64,000 bases of DNA, taken from Microcebus murinus. Taxonomy: Eukaryota > Chordata > Mammalia > Primates > Cheirogaleidae. The stretch spans positions 13,566,501 through 13,630,500 of the forward strand of contig NC_134119.1 of the NCBI RefSeq assembly GCF_040939455.1. Reading direction: 5' to 3'. Made by a program: the position numbers and the translations under genes. This document shows positions 1 to 13,888 of the stretch, piece by piece. The notes beneath the pieces were generated by a model. It had not been told where the DNA came from, searched no databases, and saw only the letters and a program-made list of their open reading frames with translations. How positions within the stretch are numbered: the stretch's first letter is position 1; every line of letters starts with the position of its first letter.

Positions 1-778
1 ATTGGAGATGACTGTAGTCCTGGATAACACCTTGATTTCAACCTTGTGAGAGACTGAGCTCTTCTTGCTCAGAGCTAAGTTGTGCTCAATCCCTGATCCT
101 GATCACATTGTGATAAATAACTAATACACATTTCATTATTGTTAATTATTTTGATCAAGAAAAGGAGATGGGTCGCCTCATAGGAGGAAGCAGGGGTGAG
201 GTTATATCTACACAGACACTGGGGGCTTATGCACCCTTCCTAAGACATGGGAGGCCTTGAATCTCTCCTTCCTTTGCACAGTTTACCACCAGAAGCTGGG
301 GAATAGTGAGAGTAATATCTGACAATACTTAGTGTGATCTGAAGGGACTTTGCTGAATACAGGATGCTCAGTTAAATGTGAATTTCAGATAAACAACACA
401 GGACATGCTCCCTGCTGCTCTCCACGCAGCCTCCTCTGGAAAACTTTCTCCTTTTGCTCCTTCCCTCATCTCTGTGGCTGGAGGATGGTGACCGCTCCAG
501 CACTCCCCTCCCCAGGTACTGCACTATCCCTCTGGTTCCCCTAGACTGGGCTTGGACCATTGCAAATAGTCCCCTATCCATGCTCTGCCTGCTCCTCTGT
601 TACCGAATTCTGCTCAGCTGACGTGAAACAATCCCAGCGTGTCACCTATCTGGGCAACACTGTGGTTTGCGAGGTCTTCACTTGGTTGACTGACGTTCTG
701 TAAAAACCCATGAGGCCAGCATAATTAATCCTGTTTTACAACGGAGGAAACCGAAGCTCAGAAAGGCTAAAGTAGGGC
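1..778. other. Intergenic; mostly unrecognised
   Basis: No gene is visible. Bases 358-405 resemble an old interspersed element also seen at 53935-54400 (tacaggatgc.cagtt). A MIR-like piece lies at about 730-775. Confidence 0.5.
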
Positions 779-947
779 TTTGCAACCTCAGCACTACTAA
801 CATTTTGGACCGAATAATTTGCTGTAGGAAGCTGCTTTGTGCATACAGGCTATTTAGCAGCATTGCTGGCCTCTCCCCACCAGATGGCAGCACCCTCCCT
901 CGCCACTTGTTCCTTAGGCGGCAAAATCGCCTCCATTTGAGAACCGT
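779..947. mobile_element. MER20-type DNA transposon
   Basis: Matches the MER20 (hAT-Charlie) pattern: cctcagcactactaacattttggaccgaataatt, spread over the element, ... gcggcaaaatcgcctccatttgagaacc. Heavily mutated, as expected of an old element. Confidence 0.8.
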
Positions 948-1484
948 TGGGTGAAATGGATGCCCGTAGCATAATGGCTAAGAATATAAGCAGAGGTACT
1001 ATGTGCAATTTCTAGAAAGTGTCTTCTTTTTTAAAGTATGAAACGAAGTTTATTGAGAAAGGACAAGATAGGTTTATAAAGCAAAAGCGAGATATAGGTT
1101 CACAGAGCAAGAGAAAGATACGTTCACCAGAGACAACAAAACAGCCCCCCTGTCGTAAAAGAGCTTGAAAGTGTCTTTTAAGCCAGCCAGAATGCAGTCA
1201 TGATTGGTGGAGCTCTAGCAGCCATTTTGGACCTTGAGAATAGAAACCCATCAGAGCAACGCTACGGCAGGAACCTGGATCCTAACTCCTGATAGTGGCT
1301 CCAGCCCTGGACCCCCTTTCTCTATGTTTCAAAGATAAAACACTAGATTGAGTCAGTGCTATTTTGGGGTTTTCTGCTATTCACAAATGAAACAAATCCC
1401 TTCTAGGATGTATTAACAATAAAGGGATAAAGAGAATAGAGAAAATATGGCTTAAAAAAATCATTATACAATATATCATTACAA
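948..1484. other. Intergenic with probable LTR-derived stretch
   Basis: The part 1170-1390 resembles the 3' part of MLT1-type LTRs (agcagccattttggacc..., ...ttttggggttttctg). The part 1030-1160, rich in purine, is not recognised. Confidence 0.45.
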
Positions 1485-1806
1485 GTATGGTGGCTCACAC
1501 CTATAATCCCAGCACTTTGGGAGGCCAAGGTGGGATGATTGCCCAAACCCAGGAGTTAGAGAGCACCCTGGGCAACATAGCAAGACCCCGTCTCTACAAA
1601 ACATTTTTAAAAAATTAGCTGGCTGTGGTGATACTCGTCTGCAGTCCTAGCTACTCAGGAGGCCAAGACAGGAGGATCACTTGAGCCCACCAGGAATTCA
1701 AGGTTACAGTGAGCTAAGATCGGGCCACTGTACTCCAGCCTGGGCAACAGAGTGAGATCCTGCTAAACTAAAATAACATAACATAACATTAAATAAAATA
1801 AAAATC
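1485..1806 (+). mobile_element. Alu, full dimer with degenerate A-rich tail
   Basis: tggtggctcacacctataatc through ggcaacagagtgagatcc, then an A/T tail with 'aaataaaat' units. Divergent, AluJ-like. Confidence 0.9.
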
Positions 1807-1940
1807 ATTGTTTAAATAATATTATCCCACCACACTCATATACAATGGGAAATCCAATGTCCTGGAGCTAGATTCTAGGGGTGGGATGGAGGCAGGGGCT
1901 TATATTTCCCCTAATCACCGCTTGCCTTTTGCCCCTACTC

Positions 1941-2282
1941 TTTTTTTTTTTTTTTTTTTTGAGACAGAGTCTCACTTTGTTGTCCAGGCTAGAGTGAGTG
2001 CCGTGGCGTCAGCCTAGCTCACAGCAACCTCAAACTCCTGGGCTCAAGCGATCCTCCTGCCTCAGCCTCCCGAGTAGCTGGGACTACAGGCATGCGCCAC
2101 TATGCCCGGCTAATTTTTTTTTTTTATATATATATCAGTTGGCCAATTAATTTCTTTCTATTTATAGTAGAGACGGGGTCTCGCTCTTGCTCAGGCTGGT
2201 TTTGAACTCCTGACCTTGAGCAATCCGCCCGCCTCGGCCTCCCAAGAGCTAGGATTACAGGCGTGAGCCACAGCGCCCGGCC
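1941..2282 (-). mobile_element. Alu, strepsirrhine-type, with target-site duplication
   Basis: A reverse-strand Alu with poly(T) start, ending cagcgcccggcc. The repeated ttgcccctactc at 1929-1940 and 2283-2294 is a clean target-site duplication. The linker carries ttggccaattaatttc, the lineage-marking variant. Confidence 0.95.
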
Positions 2283-2837
2283 TTGCCCCTACTCTTGCCT
2301 GAGTCCCTATCACTGCTCCAGCCTCAACTGTGACAGCTGACCCTTTCTTCTTCCTACAACTCTTGAGGTACTAAGGAGATGTGTGTGGTTCTATGTATTG
2401 GAGGTTTGCAATAATGGAGGCTTGTGACCACCCAGAATGGTACCAGAACTTGCTTTTCATTTAAAATTCAATATTACAATCCCAAAACTGCATCAGCTTC
2501 TCCCCACACACAACAGGAAATTCTGGCCTATTGACCTGTGGTGGGCAACTCCTCCTTCTGCCTGCCTGGCATTCATTTTCTCTTCTTCCATAAGAACACT
2601 CTGACTTTCCTTGGGGAGCTACACTTCTTCCATGCTCACTCCATGTGGATTCTACTGGGGCTAGCTCCGCCCTTCCCTTCCCACATGACCTGGATTTAGC
2701 CAGTCTTTTCCATTGCTTTGGCTACAGTGATTGGTTCAGAGATAGTCACGTGACCCCAGGCAACTCAATGAAAATCAACCCTGGGATTTTTGCTGGGACA
2801 GCTTAGAAAAAAAGATATCCATGTTCTAGTCTCTGGA
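2283..2837. other. Intergenic; probable ancient LTR-like sequence
   Basis: The part 2690-2800 (ttggttcagagatagtcacgtgacccc) looks like an old mammalian repeat. No gene seen. Confidence 0.4.
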
Positions 2838-3297
2838 GTCTGTGAGTATATTAGGGCGCATGGCAAAGGGAAATTAAGGTTGCAGATAGAATTAAAGTTG
2901 TTAATCAGCTGACTTTGAGATGGGGAGATGATCCTGGATTATCCAGGTGGGCCCCATGTAATCACGGATCCTTAAAAGTGGAAAAGGGATCTAGGAGAGA
3001 GAGCCAGAGAGGTGGCAGCCTGAGGAGGACTTGGCCAGATGTTGGTGGCCTTGAAGACAGAGAAAGGGAGCCCTGAGCTAAGGAATGTGGGCAACCTCTA
3101 GAAACTAGAAAAAGCAAGTTAACAGATTCTCCGCCTAGAGTTTTTGATAGGAACACAGCCCTGTTGACACTTTAATTTTTACCGCAGTGAGACCCATTTC
3201 AGACTTCTGGTCTCTAGAACTGTTAAGATCATAAATGTTGTTTAAGCTGCTAAGTGTGTGATAATTTGTTACAACAGCAATTGAGAAACTAACACAG
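2838..3297 (+). mobile_element. ERVL-MaLR (MLT1-type) LTR
   Basis: Characteristic stretches: gagatggggagatgatcctggattatccaggtgggc (spread), then gtgagacccatttcagacttctgg, then gtgtgataatttgttacaac. Same family as 37540-37990. Confidence 0.75.
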
Positions 3298-4290
3298 AAG
3301 GGTCTGTTCTACCTGCTGGGGTTGCTGAGCTGGCAGATGGGGAGCTGTCAGGGGAAGGGGAGCCTTCCTGGGGATAAAGCCATCAAAGAAGGAAACGATG
3401 TTGACATACAAATTTGGACGACATCGAGTGAACCCCTGGGTACAGCTGTGTCTAAAATAAATTCCTTCATGTATTTAATCTTGTTTCTGTCACTTGCTGC
3501 CACCACGGTCATGAATAATGCAAAGTGTATCCCCCCTAGGCAGGCACTGTCAGTGCTAGGCTCTCCCCGCCTTGCCCTCACCGCTTCAGTGCACAGGGCT
3601 GGCAGTCAAGCCGGCATGTGCACCTGGGGCTCACTCTGGTCGTGCTCTGCTGCCCTGTGGCAGGCCAAGAGCACAGAGGAACTAATGCCCCCTGGGAACA
3701 ACCTTCAATCATGACTGCCACAAGCTGGTGTCTAAGTATCCCGCTCTCTTGTCCCTTGGGTCTGAAGCATAAATCCTCTACAGAGGCTTCTGTTCCCCAG
3801 CAGGACTGAGCTGCAGTTGCTCAGAGTGGAAACCATCTTGCCAAGCTGCCTTTCACTGACTGCCCTCCTGTCCCTACCTCATTCCTCTCCTGGGGTTTCT
3901 TGGGATCACAGTCCAAATAAACTACTTACACTTGAGTCTATCTCACTGTCTGCTTCTGGGGGATACCAAAATGAAGACTCCTCCCCTTAATCTCCAGCTT
4001 ATCACTTTCCTCTTGTGCTCTCACTGCCTTCGGAGCCTAGCCAGGCTTCCAACTCCCAGATTACCTTGTTTTCTTATTCAGAGCCTCCTGGATCTCCAAC
4101 CCTACCTCAAACTAACATTTGTTCTCCTAATGACATTAAGGCACCTGATGAACAAGACAGAGCTGTCTGCTCCCTTCCTTCACCCTTTGGCAATCCAAGA
4201 AAAACAAAAGGAGACAATATGATAATATTTGCTCTTATCATGAGCATATTCTTTAGCAAGAGCACCTTTCCTCGCCAGGGTGGCACAGTG
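3298..4290. other. Intergenic; probable old LTR end, rest unrecognised
   Basis: The part 3890-3970 (tccaaataaactacttacac, then gtctgcttctgggggatacc) resembles the 3' end of an old LTR. Open frames across 3322-3809 and 3932-4296 lack recognisable domains and are treated as chance. Confidence 0.4.
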
Positions 4291-4880
4291 ATGTGAAAAA
4301 ACAGACCAGCTTCTTGCCTTTATGGAGCTGATGGCTAGCAGGAGAGAGAGACACAAATCAGAGAGTCATACAAACAAACAAAAAGGGAATCTCTGTCATA
4401 CTACTCCTAGCAGCAGGTCAAAAAAGAAAAAAAAAAAAAAAGAAGGAATCTTTGGCAGCATTAAAGAGGAGTTTACAGGGACACTGGAGCTTATAAAAGT
4501 TGGATTTTTCCCTCCTCTGAGAGGTTAGGAATGGCTACCCTAAGGAAGCAACAGAAGCTGAAAATGGAAGGGTATCTAGATGACTCTAGGTGACAAAGGG
4601 AGGGAAGAGCACTTCTGGCAGGGGAAACAGCATGTGCAAAGCCCTATGGCAAGAGGGAGCATGGCATGAGACAGAGAGGGTCAATGTGTTTGAAGAGCAG
4701 AAACAACGGGGAGTTCGGTGGCAGATGGGTCTAGAAGAAGATGCAGGGGCCCCGTGCAGGGCTGCTGAACTAAAGATTGGGTCTTTCTCCTAAGTTCGGT
4801 GGGAGCCACTGGAAGGTTTAAAACCGAGTTTCGTACCACAGAAGCCAGAACTAGTCTGACCACAGCAAGCCTGGGTCTTG
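4291..4880 (+). repeat. Ancient L2-like interspersed repeat
   Basis: Contains tatggagctgatggctagcaggagagag, spread, and catgtgcaaagccctatggc, features of an old mammalian repeat also present at 11595-12080, 42660-43110 and 51720-52090. Class assignment is uncertain. Confidence 0.5.
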
Positions 4881-6002
4881 TAAATATGTTTTCACAGTAG
4901 ATTTCTAAAGCAGGGTTTCAGATGGATTTGGTAACCATAGAGATGGCTACGTGGACACTAACAATTATGATAATGAAGCCACAAACTTGGGAAACTGGGA
5001 GTTATAAATAGAATTGGTTCTGGGTGAGCTTTGAGTAGTCTGGGCGGATGAAAGGTGCTAGAAACCACATTATGCCCACATAAAGGGTCTGATGTTTGAA
5101 AAGGTGACCTGCCATGTGTATGAATGAAACCCAGGGACTTCAGAGTCCAGGGCGTTGGTGTCATAGCAACCCTCGGACCAAAGAGCTTTTCTTTAGTATT
5201 TCAAACGGGGCCTCAATGACCAGGGGGTGGAGGAAGGAAAAGAACATATGAAGAGTGTCTGTCATCCACCAGGCACCCTCATGATCAATAAGTATTTTCA
5301 TTTCAATAGGGTAGAACTAATTATCCCCATTCTGAAGATGAAGAAGCTGAAACCCATAGAAACGATGTTGGTTACTGTGTCACAATGTGCCAGGCACTTG
5401 TGGCTCCTCCCCAGCAGCTATGCCCAGCTGCCCTCCTCCTTGCTCGTGGGACACGTCTCCATCTACATGGGCTGGAAATGCCAGACCCTCACTTTTCCAG
5501 CTTCCTCTGAAGCAAAGGCAAAGACACAGGGGCCAAGCGTGGTCAGTGCCCTGCAGGGGAAGTCTGACGGGGACAGAAAGACTTCCAGCAAAAGATTTTC
5601 TCCCAAGTAAAGAGAGGGGTTCAGGAGGTAGCTCCTCTCTTCCCTAGCCAGATGTTTCTGTGTCATCACATGATGTGTGGAAATTTGGTTGCCATTTTGG
5701 GATCATAAGGTGACAAGTGTTAAAACCAAAATAATATTCGGAGGCTGATGGAGCAGAAAGATGGAAAAAGCCTGGGTCTGATCATAAAGTGACTGAATGA
5801 TACCTGAGCCCCCCTTACTTCTTGAAATTTTTTGAGATAATAAATGAATATGTTATTTATGCTAATTAAGATAATTAGTTGACTCATCTGTTACTTGCAG
5901 CTTGAAATATCAAAACTGTGGCAGAGTCTAATAACTGTCCTCCAATAACTTTCCTCTCCTACATCCTCTTAATAATAATCCCCCAAGGTTTTAGTGGAGT
6001 GT
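4881..6002. other. Intergenic with MIR and MLT1 remnants
   Basis: A MIR-like stretch lies near 5310-5400 and an MLT1-like LTR 3' part near 5700-5925 (gatggaaaaagcctgggtc). No gene is supported. Confidence 0.5.
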
Positions 6003-6176
6003 GTGGCTGGATGTGGTGGCACGCACCTGTAGTCCCAGGTACTCAGGAGGCTGAGGCAGGAGGATCGCTTGAGCCCAGGAGTTTGAGGTTGCTGTGCGCT
6101 ATGATGGTGCCATGCACTCCAGCCTGGGTGACAGAGGAAGACCCTGTTTCAGAAAATAAATAAACAAACAAACAAA
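6003..6176 (+). mobile_element. Alu monomer with AAAC-rich tail
   Basis: Starts ggctggatgtggtggcacgc and ends ggtgacagaggaagaccctg, followed by (aaac)n. Only one arm is present, so a free monomer or a truncated copy. Confidence 0.85.
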
Positions 6177-6179
6177 CCG

Positions 6180-6570
6180 GTAATAGGAAATACAGCATTC
6201 ACGAATAAAACAAAAACTGGAAACAACTGTTTAGCAACAAGAAACTGCTTGTGTGATTATGTAGGAGGATGTGGTAGCTCTACATGTACCGATTTGGAAA
6301 ATTATCCAAGATAAATCGCTTAGGAGCAAAAAAGCCAATTGCAAAAGAATGCACAGTATGATTTCACTTATGTTGGGGGAAAAAACCCACAGCTATATGT
6401 GTGTGAGTGTACATACTGTATAAAAGAAAAATGTAGAAATAAAATTCATATAATGACAACATAGCATAGATGGGTGAAGGGACAGGAAGTCTGATTTTTG
6501 TGTGTATGCAGAAGTCTGTATTGTAAGAATTTGTTAAAGCCCGTATTACCTTTGTAATAAAACGGAAACA
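6180..6570 (+). mobile_element. L1M-type LINE fragment
   Basis: aaaactggaaacaactg, then tgtaccgatttggaaaattatccaag, spread, resembles the end of old L1 ORF2/3' UTR. Highly diverged. Confidence 0.6.
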
Positions 6571-6949
6571 AAGAAAGGTAAATTACTCCCAATTCAGTTT
6601 AGGTTCTGTCTCTGGAAAATTTGCCTTGATTCTTCTCCGCTCCCCCTCTCCAAACCTCACCGCCCCGACCGCCCTGAGTGTCAATCTTCTTTTCCTTGAG
6701 AAGGGTCTAACTCACTGCCCCTGAATGCACTCGAAGAATGCTAGTTACCATTGTCCTAGCACCCAAGACCATGTCGGAAACGGGGTTCACCGTCCGCCCC
6801 GTCCGACTTTGACTAAGGAGGGCCCCTTTTAACGGGAATTTGGAGTAACGGGATGAGGAGTTGCAAAAAGAGACTACTGCGGGGCGCAGCTTTCCAGTAT
6901 CTAGGGGCACTCCTGAGAAGAGCAAGAGCACCCGAAAGCATTTTTCTCA
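6571..6949. other. Upstream flank of TP53RK
   Basis: Transition from AT-rich intergenic DNA to the CpG island. No recognisable gene or repeat. Confidence 0.5.
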
Positions 6950-8675
<1,726 letters not shown>

Positions 8676-8930
8676 GAATTTCTAAGCCAACACACTGCTT
8701 GGCCTCCTGTTTGTGTCCTTGTCAGATAGAAACTGCTCTGACTGGGCCATGTTTCCCCTTCTGGCTCTTTGTTTTGTTTTGTGTTTTAGGGAGTAAGTGT
8801 GTCAAATTAAGTTCACTCATAATGGGTGGTTTAGGAAAGGAGGAGGAAGCTTTGGCACTCCTATACTTAGCTAGGCCAAGTGGGATATAACCAGCATTAT
8901 TAAAATGAAATAGAATCATAGACTGGCTGT

Positions 8931-9018
8931 GCTACTCCCCCTCCTCCAAAAAGGCCAGGCCAGTGACAAAAAATTAGATGAAGTTCACTTAAGAGGGAAA
9001 AATAAGTCCACGGTTGGG
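8931..9018 (+). pseudogene. Degenerate partial copy of TP53RK exon 2 inside TP53RK intron 1
   Basis: These ~88 bases align to 9917-10005 (codons from the SYSTSSKK region to the last codon), with about 85-88% identity by eye. The matching end is recognisable as KKLDEVHLRGKNKSTVG against [18 protein letters not shown] one-base deletion in the A-run before TTAGAT shifts the frame, and the stop codon is not kept. Flanks on both sides do not match the exon, so this is a short local duplication rather than a full retrocopy. No splice acceptor is evident in front of it. Confidence 0.85.
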
Positions 9019-9034
9019 GTGGTCTCAGGCCTCA

Positions 9035-9478
<444 letters not shown>

Positions 9479-9489
9479 TTACCATTTAA

Positions 9490-10008
<519 letters not shown>

Positions 10009-10093
10009 GAGAATGTGTGTGACAGTCACACACAGTTAAGTTCTTTTTTCAAAGTAAATTTGAAGAAATGCTACAAATACAAGATTAGACCTC

Positions 10094-10099
10094 AATAAA
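10094..10099 (+). terminator. Poly(A) signal of TP53RK
   Basis: AATAAA 86 bp after the stop codon, followed within about 25-45 bp by a GT-rich stretch (tgtctgtgctggtgcttgt). This implies a very short 3' UTR of roughly 110 bases. Longer alternative 3' ends are not excluded. Confidence 0.75.
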
Positions 10100-10640
10100 G
10101 GTGTTGATATTTTTAAGTAATGTCTGTGCTGGTGCTTGTAAAATGTCATTATCATTTCCAATTCATTGTCCTCAAGAGCTTACTATTAAATATGAACATA
10201 AGACATGTTCAAGGCAGAATTGAGTATTTAAAATAAATCTTGGACAGGCTTTCTCCCAAATTGTGACCTCATGTACATGGATGTAGCACTGAATCACATA
10301 ATGAGAACACTCTCTTTTTAGTCCTGGAAAGACAAGGACAAAGTCTCAGTTGGTGATAATATATCTTTATTAGTCCTCTAACTCAATGTTTTTATTTTAT
10401 GGTTACCTTCTAATGAAGGCAAGTGATTGTTATAAAGTTCCTTTAAACTTTATAGGTAAAAAATTAAATTGATTTCTATCACAAGCAGTAAGTAGATAGA
10501 GTAAAAATGGTGAAATGGCATGTGAATGACTGAAGATTGATAAAGTCTGGTTTAAGGTGCAGGAAAACTGAGTGTGCAAAGGACTAGTAGCTAGCTCTTA
10601 ACCTGCTGAGCCTCAGTTTCTTTCCCCAAAAGAAGGTATG
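10100..10640. other. 3' flank of TP53RK
   Basis: AT-rich sequence with no recognised gene; a MIR-like end near 10600-10640 (gctgagcctcagtttc). Confidence 0.5.
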
Positions 10641-11030
10641 TGTAGGCAGTATAATAAATATATATTTGAAGTGTACAACATGATGTTTTGATATGTATAT
10701 ACATTGTGAGATCATTATTGCCGCCAAGCTAATTAACTTATCCATCACCTCTCATAGCTACTTTCTTCTTTAATATAGGCCTTTACAGCACAAATTTCCC
10801 TCTGCATACTGCTTCTTACCACATACCATAAGTTTTGGTATTTTGTAGTTTGGGTTTCATTCATCTCAAAGTGTTTTCTAATTTCCTTTGTCATTTCTTC
10901 TTTGACCCCTTTGCTTGTTTAAGAATCTGTTTACTTTCCACACACTTGTGAATTTTCCAGTTTTCCATTTATTACCAATTTCCAGCTTCATTCCATCGGG
11001 TCAGAGATGGTACTTTCAGCGCCTGTTCTT
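10640..11030. mobile_element. L1 fragments
   Basis: gtgtacaacatgatgttttg and aattaacttatccatcacctc are L1 3'-end signatures; 10860-11015 (tttgacccctttgcttgttt, tccagttttccatttatt) is ORF2-derived. Heavily decayed. Confidence 0.7.
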
Positions 11031-11594
11031 ACAGAGTGAACGTCCTAGTGGGACCAGGCCTGGGTTTTTTTGTTTACCCCAGTCAGCACCCACTTGAGTG
11101 CCCTGCACACAACAGGTGACCAAGAATGAGTGAAAACTACCCTTCCTGGATAGCTGTGACTAGTAGAGAGGAGAGCAAATATTGCCTGCTTAACTGCAAG
11201 TCAGGCATTGTGCCAAGAGTTTCTGTATTGGATCTAAACTCCAAGTTAGGTCTTGTCCCCATTTTATAGATGAAGAAATTGGCCCAAAAAAGGAGGGAAC
11301 ATGTCCAAAATGTCACAGCCAGCAAAAGGTAATTTTACCTGGCTCCAAAGCCTATGTTCTTTTCACTGATCCTTTAAAAAATGAGATATTGGATATTTGG
11401 CACATCTTTATATTATTTTATATATTGTTATTATATAACATTATTTTCAAGGAACTCCAAGGCCCACAGGTGCTGGCAATTTTTTCAGTTAATATTTTCA
11501 AGATGACTCATTCCTTAGTTTCCTCATATGTACTGTAAGGCTAATACCTACCTCCCGGGGCAAATGGTGGACTCACGTGTGCAGGCACTAAGTC
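11031..11594. other. Intergenic with MIR piece
   Basis: MIR (-) about 11150-11340 (attttatagatgaagaaatt). AT-rich microsatellite-like DNA at 11400-11450. No gene. Confidence 0.5.
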
Positions 11595-12250
11595 AACAAA
11601 TCTCCAGTGCTTACTATGTACCAGGCTCTGGAGAGATAATGGGGGGCGGGGGGTGGGGGTGGGGAGGCAGGAAGCTGTCCTTACTCACTTGGGGAATGTA
11701 AAATAAGTACCTAAGACAATTTCAGACAGTGATGAGTGAAGGTGTGGAGTCAAACCTGAAACGCAGGAGATGGGAGAGTATATCCCGGGCAGGAGGACCA
11801 TCGTGTATGCAGTTGGTGAAGGAGCAACCTCCCTGAGAGACATGAAGGCCAGTGTGGCTGGCATGCAGCGAGCAAGGAGGAGCAGAACGAGGTCAGGGAG
11901 GAGGGCAAGGGCCAGATCACGCAACAAGGTTGGGTTTTATTCTCAATGAGACTTAGAGGGTTTTTAACAGGGTGATATCTGATGAATGTTTTGAAAGGAT
12001 TGCATTGGTCGCTGGTAGAAAAGAGCTGTAGGGGGCAAACGTGGAAGCAAGAAGGCTACTGCTGCTGGCCAGTCCGGTAGCCAGGGGTGGACGCAGTGGC
12101 GAGCACACTCCAATTGCGAGGAACAGGATCTGTCACCCAGTGGAGCCTGGGACACAGCGGCCAGCGGCAGTGAAGGTAGCGGCAGCAGTGGGGAAGCAAC
12201 AGTGACCTCCTTTGCACGTGTTGAGGGGGAGAGAGGTAGATATTGGAGAC
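11595..12250 (+). repeat. Ancient L2-like repeat with G-run insert
   Basis: ccagtgcttactatgtaccagg, spread, then aaggccagtgtggctgg and ggccagatcacgcaac fit the recurrent old family. A G-run at 11641-11666 interrupts it. Confidence 0.5.
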
Positions 12251-13265
12251 TGGAGAAGCTTCATAAATGTCCCCAGGAGGAAAACTGTCCAGCTGTGGTC
12301 TCAGCCCTTGGCCCAGGATGGGAAATAAGAGGCTAACAGATGTTCCTAGGGGAACAGTGGGTTCCTCCCTTGTCCAGTGTCACAAAGTGCTGAGGAGCCC
12401 TCCCCAGGTGCAGAATGCTCAGTCCACATGGGGGACAGCAGGTGCTTTGCAGGGCTGAGCCAACAGCACTGGCAGCTTGGTGTGGGTCCCCACCCTAACC
12501 CAACCAGACAAGGACTATCGTCTCCATTTCACACACAAGGAAACACTCAGCAATGTGAAATATCATGTCTTAGGTCACAGTAAGTGACAGAGCTGGGATT
12601 CAAACCCCAATTTTTGACAACTGCAGCTGACTTTATTAAGTATTATAGTTACTTAGTTCCTTGCATGCATTAACCCATTTTACAGAGGAGGCCAGTGGAG
12701 CACAGGAAAATTGTCTTCCCAAGTTCACTCAGTGAGTGACAAAGGCAGGGAAATGTGAAGTGACACTGGGATGTGTCCAACACTAAAAAGGACACTGGCC
12801 CACATTTTGTGGAACATTTAAAACCGCTCTTGTGGCCAGTCCATGGAGTCAAGAGCGGTAGTTCCAGAATAGACTTACCTTCAAAGCCTGGCATAGTGAG
12901 TGCTGCAGACAAGGCATGTTCTTTTTAGCTGAGACGAGCTGGCCATGCTCACACCACGTGCTGGCTGAGGGGACTTGGGAACACCTACCTTAGCCAAGGC
13001 ATGCACGTAGGGTATCATCTCTGATGTAACTCAGAAAGTAAACCCTAATCCTCATCCTGATTCCAATAAAACTTCATTTACCAAAACAGACAGCCAGCCT
13101 GTGGGCCATAGTTTGCCAATTTGAATTTTAAACTATTACATTAAAATATTTGTCTTGATTATTGACTTTTTTGGTGCCCCCTGAAATTGGCTCCCCTGGT
13201 CCCCACCCAGCTCCACTGACTGCCAGGCCCTGATGGAGAAGCCCATGTTCTGACAAGGGTCAGCC
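12251..13265. other. Intergenic with MIR remnants
   Basis: MIR (-) copies at about 12508-12610 and 12665-12760; a hAT-like fragment near 13060-13130 (cctgtgggccatagtttgcc). No gene. Confidence 0.5.
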
Positions 13266-13645
13266 CCTGCTATGGCTTGAAGCTTTCCCCCAAATCTTGT
13301 GTTGGAAACTTAATTCCCAACGTGGCAGCATTGGGAGGGAGCGTGGGGGCTCTGCCCTCATGAATGAATGAATGAATAAAGCCATTTGTGGAGTAGTGGG
13401 CTAATGGCTTATGGAAGTGGAATGAATTGGTGGCTTTATATGATAAGAGGAAAGAGACCTGAGCGAGCACACTTGCCCCCCCCCCCATGTGTTGCCCTGC
13501 ACTGCCTCAGGACCAGATGCAGCTCCTTGACCTTGGACTCCGCAGCCTCCATAACTGTAAGAAATAAATTCCTTTTCTTTATAAACTACCCAGTTTCTAG
13601 TATTCTGTTATAAGCAACAGAAAACAAACTGCTAATAATACAGCC
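13266..13645 (+). mobile_element. ERVL-MaLR LTR
   Basis: tgctatggcttgaagctttc, then gtgttggaaacttaattccc, then ctgtaagaaataaattcc and a poly(A) site, ending near aaacaaactgctaa. Contains a (gaat)n and a C-run expansion. Confidence 0.7.
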
Positions 13646-13780
13646 CCCAACCTTCTCTTTGGGAACTAGGGGTCTCCTCTTGTGTCTAATTCCCGGCAGG
13701 GCAATTCCAAAGGACTGTGCTCTCATTTGCCACCAGAGGTCGCAAGTCACTGCTGTTCCCTGTGCAGACAGGCAAAGAAG

Positions 13781-13888
13781 CTCCCCTCTCCCTCCTTCCT
13801 CTCTTTCTTTCCTCTCTTTCTCCTTTACCTCTTTTCTTCCCAACTCCCTGCCTCCTTTTATTTTCTCCCTCCCTCCCTCCCTTCCTTG
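13781..13888. repeat. Pyrimidine-rich tract (CT-rich simple repeat)
   Basis: About 108 bases that are nearly all C and T, with ccctccctccctcccttcc at the end. Confidence 0.85.
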
